Positions 1 to 6,368 of a stretch of DNA of 24,412 nt are shown here, piece after piece. The notes beneath the pieces were generated by a model. The model was not told the DNA's origin. It made no database searches and saw only the letters and a program-made list of their open reading frames with translations. The DNA is taken from contig CAKKST010000037.1 in NCBI GenBank assembly GCA_919903585.1, forward strand, positions 1-24,412, written 5' to 3'. The stretch is from Nitrospiria bacterium (lineage in GTDB: Bacteria; Nitrospirota; CAKKRA01; 9FT-COMBO-42-15). The first letter of the stretch is position 1; each line of letters opens with the position of its first letter. Position numbers and translations under genes: made by a program.

Positions 1-1
1 T

Positions 2-118
2 AAACTTATGCCTGCCACTGTTATTATAGTAAATATAAAGGGGATATAGGTAAAACAGTATTGGTATATAAATGAGGCAAAAGAAGTAGGGGCGAGGCGC
101 CGCCTCGCCCCTACAGAA
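2..118 (+). pseudogene. asnB: Upstream part of the asparagine synthase frame, interrupted by an in-frame TAG
   Basis: This stretch is in the same frame as the asparagine synthase that starts at 119. Before the stop it reads KLMPATVIIVNIKGDI; then comes TAG (47-49); after the stop it reads VKQYWYINEAKEV. In intact AsnB proteins the end of the glutaminase domain reads roughly K-L-P-P-G-H-Y-x-x-V, followed by a short loop and then I-K-x-Y-W-D-I. The homology therefore continues on both sides of the stop. The gene runs off the left edge of the window. No Shine-Dalgarno sequence and no alternative ATG, GTG or TTG lies in frame between the stop and 119. It may be a nonsense-mutated gene, a recoded amber, or a sequencing error. 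The window cannot separate these. Confidence 0.75.
86..114. repeat. 29-nt perfect palindrome inside the asparagine synthase frame
   Basis: GTAGGGGCGAGGCG and its exact reverse complement flank a single C, giving a 14-bp stem. It is translated in frame as VGARRRLAPT in the linker between the glutaminase and synthetase domains. A related palindrome with the same GTAGGGGC/GCCCCTAC ends but a different centre lies at 21616-21643, so this is a dispersed repeat family and not an asnB feature. Confidence 0.85.
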
Positions 119-1300
119 ATGACAGATGAAAAAGAAATTAGTAGGATGCTATTAAAAACAATAGACGTATCTGTAACTAATCAGCTTATCAGCGATGTGT
201 CTCTCGGCGCCTTTTTAAGCGGCGGGATAGATTCAAGCACAATTGTGGCGCTTATGTCAAAGAGGATGAAAGAGCCTGTAAAGACCTTCTCTGTTGGATT
301 TGATACAGCAGACCCTTATTATAATGAATTGAACTATGCACGGATAGCCTCCAGATATTTTAAAACAGACCACCATGAGATAATTGTCAGGCCGCAGGAT
401 GTAGTTAATCTCTTTCCTGTTATTGCGAGGCACCTTGATGACCCTATAAATGACCCTGCTATACTGCCAACATATATGGTTTCCATGCTTGCAAAGGAGC
501 ATGTAAAGGTTATTCTTTCAGGTGAGGGGGCTGATGAGCTTTTTGGAGGCTATCTCAGATATTCTCTTGATAGGATTGCAAGGTATTACCTGCTTATACC
601 TCGTCTTATCAGGGACGGCTTGATAAAACCCTTCATAGATGATATTATTGATAATCAGAGGATTTTTCAAGGATTAAATGCACTGTCAGAGCCTGAATGG
701 TCAGCTCGCTATATCAAATGGGTCTCTGTTTTTGATAAAGACAGCCTGAGAGCCCTCTTAGGAAATCCTGTTTTTATTGAGGAGGAGTGGGGCAGGTTAA
801 AAGGGTTTTATGATAATATTTGGACGGGATATGGTGACGGACTTAATTCTATTCTGTATACCGATATTAAGACGTGGCTTGCTGATGATCTCTTAACAAA
901 GGTTGACAGGATGAGTATGGCAAATGGTCTTGAGGCGAGGGTGCCATATCTTGATAACAGGGTAATAGATATTGCTTTATCAATCCCTTCATGGCTAAAG
1001 ATAAAGGGTTTTAAGAGAAAATATATCTTTAAAAAGGCAGTGTCAAATATTCTGCCAAATGAGATTGTGAGGCGTAGTAAAAGGGGATTCGCCTTGCCAA
1101 TTTCGCATTGGTTTAGGAATGAACTTAAAGATTTTGTATTGGAAAGGCTAACTGATAATTCTATAAGGAGAATGGGATATTTTAGCCCTTCTGCTGTTGA
1201 CAGACTCCTAAAAGAACATATGGCCGGCTACTCTGACAATAGCCTTCAAATCTGGGGGTTGTTGACATTGCATTACTGGTTTGAGGAGAATAAAAGATAG
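119..1300 (+). CDS. asnB: Asparagine synthase, ATP-dependent synthetase domain (glutaminase domain cut off by a stop)
   Basis: AsnB makes asparagine from aspartate, ATP and glutamine-derived ammonia. Members found in sugar-polymer loci may amidate other carboxylates. This frame holds the C-terminal synthetase domain. The PP-loop SGGIDSS is at about residues 35-41, followed by GEGADELFGGY and the lysine-rich KRGFALP segment. Full-length family members are about 600 residues with an N-terminal Cys2 glutaminase domain; here the frame from the first Met is only 393. The missing part lies upstream behind an in-frame TAG at 47-49. ATG 119 has no Shine-Dalgarno sequence, so it is the first available Met rather than a convincing start. 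The stop overlaps the GTG of the next gene by one base. If any product is made, it would depend on free ammonia or on readthrough. Confidence 0.85.
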   Translation: MTDEKEISRMLLKTIDVSVTNQLISDVSLGAFLSGGIDSSTIVALMSKRMKEPVKTFSVGFDTADPYYNELNYARIASRYFKTDHHEIIVRPQDVVNLFPVIARHLDDPINDPAILPTYMVSMLAKEHVKVILSGEGADELFGGYLRYSLDRIARYYLLIPRLIRDGLIKPFIDDIIDNQRIFQGLNALSEPEWSARYIKWVSVFDKDSLRALLGNPVFIEEEWGRLKGFYDNIWTGYGDGLNSILYTDIKTWLADDLLTKVDRMSMANGLEARVPYLDNRVIDIALSIPSWLKIKGFKRKYIFKKAVSNILPNEIVRRSKRGFALPISHWFRNELKDFVLERLTDNSIRRMGYFSPSAVDRLLKEHMAGYSDNSLQIWGLLTLHYWFEENKR

Positions 1301-2304
1301 TGTTCTTTATTTTAATATATATCCTTACTTTTCTTCTGGCACTGATTTTTTCCCTGTATGGGACGCCTGTTGCAAGGGAAGCGGCGATTAAATTTAATAT
1401 TGTTGACAGGCCTGATGGAAGGCTGAAGAATCAGGCCGAACCTATCCCTTATTTAGGCGGTCTTGCAATATATATATCCTTCCTTCTTTCCCTTGCCATT
1501 ACATTTAATTTTAGTAATGAGGTATTGGGGCTGCTTTTAAGTGGCACAATTATTGTACTCCTCGGACTGATTGATGATTTTGGCGTCCTCTCGCCAAAGG
1601 TAAAATTTCTTGGACAGATCATTGCTGCATTTGTATTGATTAAGTCAGGCATTAAGATAGATATCATCTTTTTTCCTGAATGGTTTGATGTATTATTGAC
1701 ATTTCTCTGGATAATTGGCATTACTAATGCCTTTAATATTATAGATGTAATGGACGGGCTTTCTGCAGGGATTGCAGCCATTGCAACCTTTATCCTTTTT
1801 ATTGTTGCCCTGATAAACGGCAATCCCTTAATTGCAGTTTTTACCATTGCCCTGACTGGAAGCCTTATTGGCTTTCTTAAATACAACTTCTACCCTGCAA
1901 GGATATATATGGGCGATACAGGAAGTATGTTTATAGGCTTTATGATAGGCGCCCTCGCAATGATCGGCAAGTATACCCTTTTTAATAAGATTGGATTCCT
2001 TGTGCCTCTGGTGATACTCGGCATTCCAGTCTTTGATACGCTCTTTGTGATGTATATTCGCTATAGAAGGGGATTATCAATGTTCAAGGGAAGCAATGAC
2101 CACTTTGCCCTGCGTCTGAGAAGATGGAGGCTTACAGTAAGGCAGACGGTTCTATTAAGTTATTTAATAGGCGTTATTTTAGGTTTCTTTGCACTTTTTA
2201 TAATTTATCTTTCCGATATTAATGCAATAATAATGCTATCTATACTTGCAATATCAATCCTTGTAGCTGGTTATTATCTGAAAAAAATAGATGTGACGAT
2301 GTAA
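1300..2304 (+). CDS. Polyprenyl-phosphate sugar-1-phosphate transferase (WecA/TagO/MraY superfamily, GT4-type membrane protein)
   Basis: This is a membrane enzyme that transfers a sugar-1-phosphate, often GlcNAc-1-P, from a UDP-sugar to undecaprenyl phosphate. It would start a lipid-linked glycan at the inner face of the cytoplasmic membrane. The 334 residues are almost entirely hydrophobic helices. Family motifs are visible: LIDDFGVLSPKVKFLGQ (the Asp pair near residue 90), NAFNIIDVMDGLSAG, YMGDTGSMFIGF, and the cytoplasmic NDHFALRLRR loop, which matches the His-rich loop of the superfamily. The start is GTG at 1300, coupled to the upstream stop (TAGTG). The last codon, TAA 2302-2304, is also the first three bases of an inverted-repeat element, so the native C-terminus may have been changed. 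It is WecA-like rather than MraY, because no peptidoglycan genes lie nearby. The exact sugar is unknown. Confidence 0.88.
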   Translation: MFFILIYILTFLLALIFSLYGTPVAREAAIKFNIVDRPDGRLKNQAEPIPYLGGLAIYISFLLSLAITFNFSNEVLGLLLSGTIIVLLGLIDDFGVLSPKVKFLGQIIAAFVLIKSGIKIDIIFFPEWFDVLLTFLWIIGITNAFNIIDVMDGLSAGIAAIATFILFIVALINGNPLIAVFTIALTGSLIGFLKYNFYPARIYMGDTGSMFIGFMIGALAMIGKYTLFNKIGFLVPLVILGIPVFDTLFVMYIRYRRGLSMFKGSNDHFALRLRRWRLTVRQTVLLSYLIGVILGFFALFIIYLSDINAIIMLSILAISILVAGYYLKKIDVTM

Positions 2305-2464
2305 TACAAACGCATTAATTTATGTTAAATAAATCTCCCCTAACCCCTCTTTTCCAAAGAGGGGGATAAAGGAATTTCCCCCTTTGAAAAAGGGGGATTA
2401 AGGGGGATTTTAAAATTAATTAACACTGCATTATCATGTAATAGGATTTAATGCGTTTGTATTA
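2302..2464. mobile_element. MITE-like element with perfect 17-bp terminal inverted repeats
   Basis: TAATACAAACGCATTAA (2302-2318) is matched exactly by its reverse complement at 2448-2464. Inside are C/G-tract hairpins: a CCCCTCTTT/AAAGAGGGG-type pair around 2341-2365, and a CCCCCTTT/AAAGGGGG pair followed by GGGGGATT tracts around 2376-2412. It has no coding capacity and no clear target duplication. It fills most of the 226-nt gap between two genes that otherwise look like one operon. Its first three bases serve as the stop codon of the sugar-phosphate transferase. Confidence 0.75.
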
Positions 2465-2478
2465 GTAACTATCTGTCT

Positions 2479-2499
2479 CCCCTCCCTTGATGGGAGGGG
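2479..2499. repeat. C/G-rich hairpin just upstream of the flavoprotein gene
   Basis: CCCCTCCC (2479-2486) and GGGAGGGG (2492-2499) form an 8-bp stem with a TTGAT loop. It is followed by a GGGGAGGG tract and then by the AAGGAGA ribosome binding site at 2520-2526. It resembles the C/G hairpins at 2341-2412 and 9131-9175. With no U-run, it is more likely a repeat remnant than a terminator. Confidence 0.6.
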
Positions 2500-2530
2500 A
2501 TTAAGGGGAGGGTGGTTTGAAGGAGAAATA

Positions 2531-3835
2531 ATGATCGCAATTATTGGCGCAGGCCTTGCAGGTTTGAGCACAGCCTATCATCTTAAAAAGGATTACGCTG
2601 TCTATGAGCGTGAAAATGAGGTTGGAGGCCTTTGCAAATCCTACACAATAGATGGCTTTACCTTTGATTACACAGGCCACCTTTTGCATTTTCGTAATAA
2701 GGAGATTAAGAGACTTGTAACCCGCCTTCTTAATAACAGGCTTATTGAGATAAAGAGAAGGGCATATATCTTTTCTAAGAATATTTATACAGAATATCCA
2801 TTTCAGGCAAACACCTTTGGTCTGCCAAAAGAAGTGGTCAAAGAGTGCCTTATGGGGTTTATTGAGGCATTTTTAAGACAGGGTCAAGGGTCAAGGGTCA
2901 AGGGTCAAAAAAAGAAAGAGAGCTTTGAGGACTGGATTTATAAGACCTTTGGTAAAGGTATTGCTAAACACTTTATGATTCCTTTTAATGAAAAACTCTG
3001 GAAGACTCCCTTAAATAGAATTACAAGCGACTGGGTTTCGTGGCTTGTGCCGATGCCAAAGATTGAAGATGTTGTCTCTGGCGCTATTGGCATTGGCAAT
3101 AAGGATATTGGCTATAACCCTGTATTCTATTATCCAGTAGATGGCGGCATAGGTCTTTTGCCAAAGGCATTTCTCCCTCATATCAAAAATCTTAATCTTG
3201 GGATGAAGATAAGCAAGATTTCATTAAAAAAGAAAACACTTACTTTTACAAATGGTAATACTGCTGAATATGACTACCTTGTATCAACAATGCCTCTTCC
3301 TGAATTGATAAGAATCTGCGATGATATCCCTTCAAATATCAGATTATTGGCAAAAGGATTGAAATATGTATCTGTGTATGATATAAATCTCGGCATCAGA
3401 CGTGAGAAAATATCAGACAAGCACTGGATATACTTCCCGGAAAAGGAGCACCCATTTTACAGGATCGGGTTTCCAATGAATTTTTCAAAATCTCTGGCGC
3501 CTGAGGGATGCAGCTCAATGTATGTTGAGATATCGCATAAAGACGGCAGAGAGATACCAAAGGAGAGACTTATTAATGATGCGGTTAATGGCTTAATAAA
3601 AGCAGGCATACTTAGAAAGGATGATGAAATAGCAGTTAAAGATGTAATAGATATAAGATATGCCTATACAATCTATGACAGACACAGGCAGAAGGCTGTT
3701 CCAGTAATTCAGAAATATCTTGGTGAGAAAGGCATATTTCCTATTGGCAGATACGGCGCATGGGAGCATACATCAATGGAGGATGCTATTTATCAGGGAA
3801 AGGTGACTGCACAGAGGCTAAATAAAAAGGTTTAA
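2531..3835 (+). CDS. FAD-dependent amine oxidase / UDP-galactopyranose mutase-like flavoprotein
   Basis: This is a 434-residue soluble flavoprotein. The N-terminus carries the dinucleotide-binding fold GAGLAG (residues 6-11), with an acidic residue at the end of the second strand in VYEREN, then EVGGLC. Residues around 50 (YTGHLLHFRNKEI) and around 145-170 (MIPFNEKLWKTPL...DWVSWLVP) resemble proteins related to UDP-galactopyranose mutase and protoporphyrinogen oxidase. The C-terminal FPIGRYGAWEHTSMEDAI closes the FAD domain. Such proteins often lie in sugar-polymer loci; the reaction here is unknown. ATG 2531 has a strong AAGGAGA four bases upstream. The stop overlaps the next start (TAATG). 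An in-frame heptamer array (2881-2908) adds about ten residues near positions 117-126. Amine oxidase, sugar mutase and phytoene desaturase-like oxidoreductase are all possible. Confidence 0.75.
   Translation: MIAIIGAGLAGLSTAYHLKKDYAVYERENEVGGLCKSYTIDGFTFDYTGHLLHFRNKEIKRLVTRLLNNRLIEIKRRAYIFSKNIYTEYPFQANTFGLPKEVVKECLMGFIEAFLRQGQGSRVKGQKKKESFEDWIYKTFGKGIAKHFMIPFNEKLWKTPLNRITSDWVSWLVPMPKIEDVVSGAIGIGNKDIGYNPVFYYPVDGGIGLLPKAFLPHIKNLNLGMKISKISLKKKTLTFTNGNTAEYDYLVSTMPLPELIRICDDIPSNIRLLAKGLKYVSVYDINLGIRREKISDKHWIYFPEKEHPFYRIGFPMNFSKSLAPEGCSSMYVEISHKDGREIPKERLINDAVNGLIKAGILRKDDEIAVKDVIDIRYAYTIYDRHRQKAVPVIQKYLGEKGIFPIGRYGAWEHTSMEDAIYQGKVTAQRLNKKV
2881..2908 (+). repeat. Four perfect tandem GGGTCAA heptamers inside the flavoprotein gene
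   Basis: Four exact copies of GGGTCAA run without interruption and are translated as GQGSRVKGQ. A related four-copy array sits in the FabD-like gene at 6659-6686 and is read as the same peptide. The position falls in a surface-type charged linker (RQ...KKKESF). Confidence 0.9.
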
Positions 3836-4992
3836 TGATTAAGGTAGTTCATATAATTACAAAGCTTGAATTAGGCGGCGCACAGCAGAATACGCTATAT
3901 ACTGTTTCGCATCTTGATAAGGATAAGTTTATTCCAATACTGATAACAGGTTCTGAGGGGTTGCTTGTTGATGATGCAAAAAGACTTGGTATAGAGACTC
4001 ATTTCCTGCCTTCACTTGTAAGGGAGATAAATCCTATAAAGGATATTGCAGCGCTTTTTGCCATTACAATCCTTTTGCGAAGGATAAAGAGGCCTTCAGC
4101 ATCAACGGCTATCGTTCATACACATAGCTCCAAGGCTGGAATAGTCGGCAGATGGGCAGCATATCTTGCTGGAATACCTGTAATAATTCATACCTATCAT
4201 GGTTTTGGATTTAATGATTATCAGAACCTCTTTAGGAAGTGGTTTTACATATATCTTGAGAGGTTTACAGCATTGATTACAACTAAATTTATTGCTGTTT
4301 CAAAAAAGAACATTGAGACAGGCATTAATGTCGGAATTTTTAAGAAAGAGGATGTTGAATTAATAAGGAGCGGAATAGATATAAGTGAGTTCAGTGACAT
4401 TGAGATTGACAAAGCAAAAAAGAAAAAAGAATTAGGAATAGAACCTGGTTTGCCGCTAATTGGCATGATTGCATGTTTTAAACCGCAAAAGGCTCCGCTT
4501 GATTTTATAAAGGCAGCGCACCTGGTTCATAAAAAAATGCCTGACGCCAGATTTATCGTTACAGGTGATGGAGAACTCAGGTCTGCGATTGAGGAGATGA
4601 TTAACAGGCTTGGCCTGAATAATGTAATAAAGCTCCCCGGCTTCAGAAGGGATATACCTGAGATAATGAATTGTCTTGATGTCCTTGTTCTTACATCACT
4701 CTGGGAAGGGCTTCCAAAGGTGATTGTGCAGGCGCTTTCAGCAGGCATCCCGGTTGTTGCAACTGAGGTGGACGGTTCATCAGAGGTTGTAAAGAATGGC
4801 ATAAATGGCTTTCTTGTCAAACCCGGTGATGTTAAAGGAATTGCGGAAAAGATTGTGCATATATTACAAAAACCCAAGGGTTTCAAATTTCAAATTTCAA
4901 ATTTCAAATCAATTTTAGATGAGTTTGATATTGACCTGATGGTAAGGCAGCAGGAAAAATTATATGAAAATACTCTTAATATCTGCAAATAG
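3835..4992 (+). CDS. GT4-family glycosyltransferase (GT-B fold)
   Basis: A 385-residue retaining glycosyltransferase of the GT4 type, predicted to add a sugar from an activated nucleotide donor to a growing lipid-linked or cell-surface glycan at the cytoplasmic face. The N-terminal Rossmann domain begins VVHIITKLELGGAQ, the usual acceptor-side glycine loop. HTHSSKAGIVGR and IHTYHGFGF follow. The donor domain carries GDGELR (about 245), PGFRRDIPEIM, and WEGLPKVIVQALSAGIPVVATEVDGSSEVV near 300. In the E-x7-E motif the second Glu is replaced by Gln (EGLPKVIVQ), a variant also seen in other GT4 enzymes. The start overlaps the previous stop by one base. A TTTCAAA array near the C-terminus is translated as part of FKFQISNF. 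The last 29 bases overlap the radical SAM gene. Donor and acceptor cannot be told from sequence. Confidence 0.88.
   Translation: MIKVVHIITKLELGGAQQNTLYTVSHLDKDKFIPILITGSEGLLVDDAKRLGIETHFLPSLVREINPIKDIAALFAITILLRRIKRPSASTAIVHTHSSKAGIVGRWAAYLAGIPVIIHTYHGFGFNDYQNLFRKWFYIYLERFTALITTKFIAVSKKNIETGINVGIFKKEDVELIRSGIDISEFSDIEIDKAKKKKELGIEPGLPLIGMIACFKPQKAPLDFIKAAHLVHKKMPDARFIVTGDGELRSAIEEMINRLGLNNVIKLPGFRRDIPEIMNCLDVLVLTSLWEGLPKVIVQALSAGIPVVATEVDGSSEVVKNGINGFLVKPGDVKGIAEKIVHILQKPKGFKFQISNFKSILDEFDIDLMVRQQEKLYENTLNICK
4881..4908 (+). repeat. Four perfect tandem TTTCAAA heptamers inside the glycosyltransferase gene
   Basis: There are four exact TTTCAAA units, 28 nt in all, in the C-terminal part of the GT4 gene. 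They are translated through FKFQISNFK. The unit length and copy number match the GGGTCAA arrays in the flavoprotein and FabD-like genes, although the unit sequence differs. Confidence 0.9.
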
Positions 4993-6358
4993 GGAGATGC
5001 TTCCCGACCCGGTGGCGCCTATAGGCCTTGCCTATGTAGCTGCTGCGTTAAGGGATAGAGGGCATACTGTATCTATGCTTGATCTCTGCTTTTCTGATGC
5101 CATTGAAAGCGCCATAAAGGATGAAATAAAGATATATAATCCTGAGGTCATCGGTATCTCAATAAGAAATATTGATAATGTCTCATATCCAAACAGCATT
5201 TCTTATATCGCTGCCATAAAGGATGTGGTAGATACTTGCAAGGGTTCATCAAATGCAAAGATAGTATTGGGCGGCTCAGGCTTTACCATTATGCCTGAGA
5301 AGCTCCTTGAATTTTTTAATGTTGATATTGGAATAATAGGGGAGGGTGAGGAAACCTTTCCTGAATTATTAGAAAAAATCAGGAACAGTAATGGTTTTGA
5401 AACTATCTCTGGCCTTATTTATAGAAAAGGAAACAGGATTGTTAAAAATCCTATCAGGGTAATAAAAGACCTCAACTGCCTTTCAATGCCTGAAAGGGTG
5501 CTTCTTGATAATACCCGCTACTTAAAAGACGGGGGCAGCGGGAACATCCAGACAAAAAGGGGATGCTATTTCAAATGCATCTACTGCACATATCCATTGG
5601 TAGAGGGCTCTGATGTGAGGCTTCGCTCGCCAAGGCTTGCTGTAGATGAATTTGAGTTGCTTGAAAATGAATATAACCTTTCGCATGTTTTTGTAGTGGA
5701 TAATGTATTTAATTATCCTATAAGCCATGCAGAGGAGATATGCAGGGAGCTGATTAACAGAAGGTTAAAGATAAAATGGAGCTGTTATGCAAATCCGGGT
5801 TTTATTACTGAAAGGCTCGTTGATTTGATGGTAAAGGCAGGGTGTACAGGGATTGACCTTGGAACAGATGTTGCCTCAGAGAAGATGCTAAAAAATATGG
5901 GCAAGAATTTTAATCTTTCTGTCTTGAAAGAGGCCTCAAGGATATGTAATAATGCAGGGCTTTCTGTATGCCAGAGCCTTCTTCTCGGCGGCCCCGGCGA
6001 AACAGAAGATACGGTAAAAGAAACTCTGGAGAATATAGAGGCCCTAAAGCCAAAGGCTGTGGTTGCAATGACAGGTATAAGGATGTATCCAAATACAACG
6101 CTTGCAAAGATAGCAGAGGAAGAGTGTATGATACAGGAGAGTGAGCTATCGCTTAAGCCGTATTTTTATATCTCGAGTGGTGTGAAGGAAAACCTTGTAG
6201 ATATAGTAGAGGAATTTTCTTCTCGCCTTTCGCACTGGATACTTCCGGGAAAAAATATCCGCATGACCGAGAAGATTCAAAGAATGTTAAGGAAATATGG
6301 CGCCATTGGCCCTTTATGGGAGTCTGTAAGGGGAATTGATAAGACAGCAAGGAGATGA
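4964..6358 (+). CDS. Cobalamin-binding radical SAM protein (class B-like)
   Basis: A 464-residue two-domain enzyme. Residues 1 to about 150 form a B12-binding Rossmann domain (MKILLISANRE, PIGLAYVAAALRDRGHTV, GGSGFTIMPE, GEGEETFPELLEKI). The radical SAM barrel follows, with the [4Fe-4S] ligands C201, C205 and C208 in GCYFKCIYC. The SAM-binding region includes LLLGGPGETEDTVKETLENI. Family members methylate unreactive carbons or perform ring and skeletal rearrangements using SAM and cobalamin. The substrate here is unknown. The B12 domain lacks an evident DxHxxG motif, as in many members of this class. The start ATG overlaps the glycosyltransferase by 29 nt, so translation is probably coupled. 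The next gene starts 10 nt after the stop. Its place between the glycan genes and the acyl-carrier genes suggests it modifies a lipid or polyketide chain; this is inference. Confidence 0.85.
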   Translation: MKILLISANREMLPDPVAPIGLAYVAAALRDRGHTVSMLDLCFSDAIESAIKDEIKIYNPEVIGISIRNIDNVSYPNSISYIAAIKDVVDTCKGSSNAKIVLGGSGFTIMPEKLLEFFNVDIGIIGEGEETFPELLEKIRNSNGFETISGLIYRKGNRIVKNPIRVIKDLNCLSMPERVLLDNTRYLKDGGSGNIQTKRGCYFKCIYCTYPLVEGSDVRLRSPRLAVDEFELLENEYNLSHVFVVDNVFNYPISHAEEICRELINRRLKIKWSCYANPGFITERLVDLMVKAGCTGIDLGTDVASEKMLKNMGKNFNLSVLKEASRICNNAGLSVCQSLLLGGPGETEDTVKETLENIEALKPKAVVAMTGIRMYPNTTLAKIAEEECMIQESELSLKPYFYISSGVKENLVDIVEEFSSRLSHWILPGKNIRMTEKIQRMLRKYGAIGPLWESVRGIDKTARR

Positions 6359-6368
6359 AAGATAGAAG

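Noticed and set aside
2302..2464. Insertion sequence with transposase
   Set aside because: Only 163 nt and no reading frame of note; at most a non-autonomous element.
2881..2908. CRISPR-like or telomere-like tandem repeat
   Set aside because: Seven-base units with no spacers, lying inside an open gene; no cas genes in the window.
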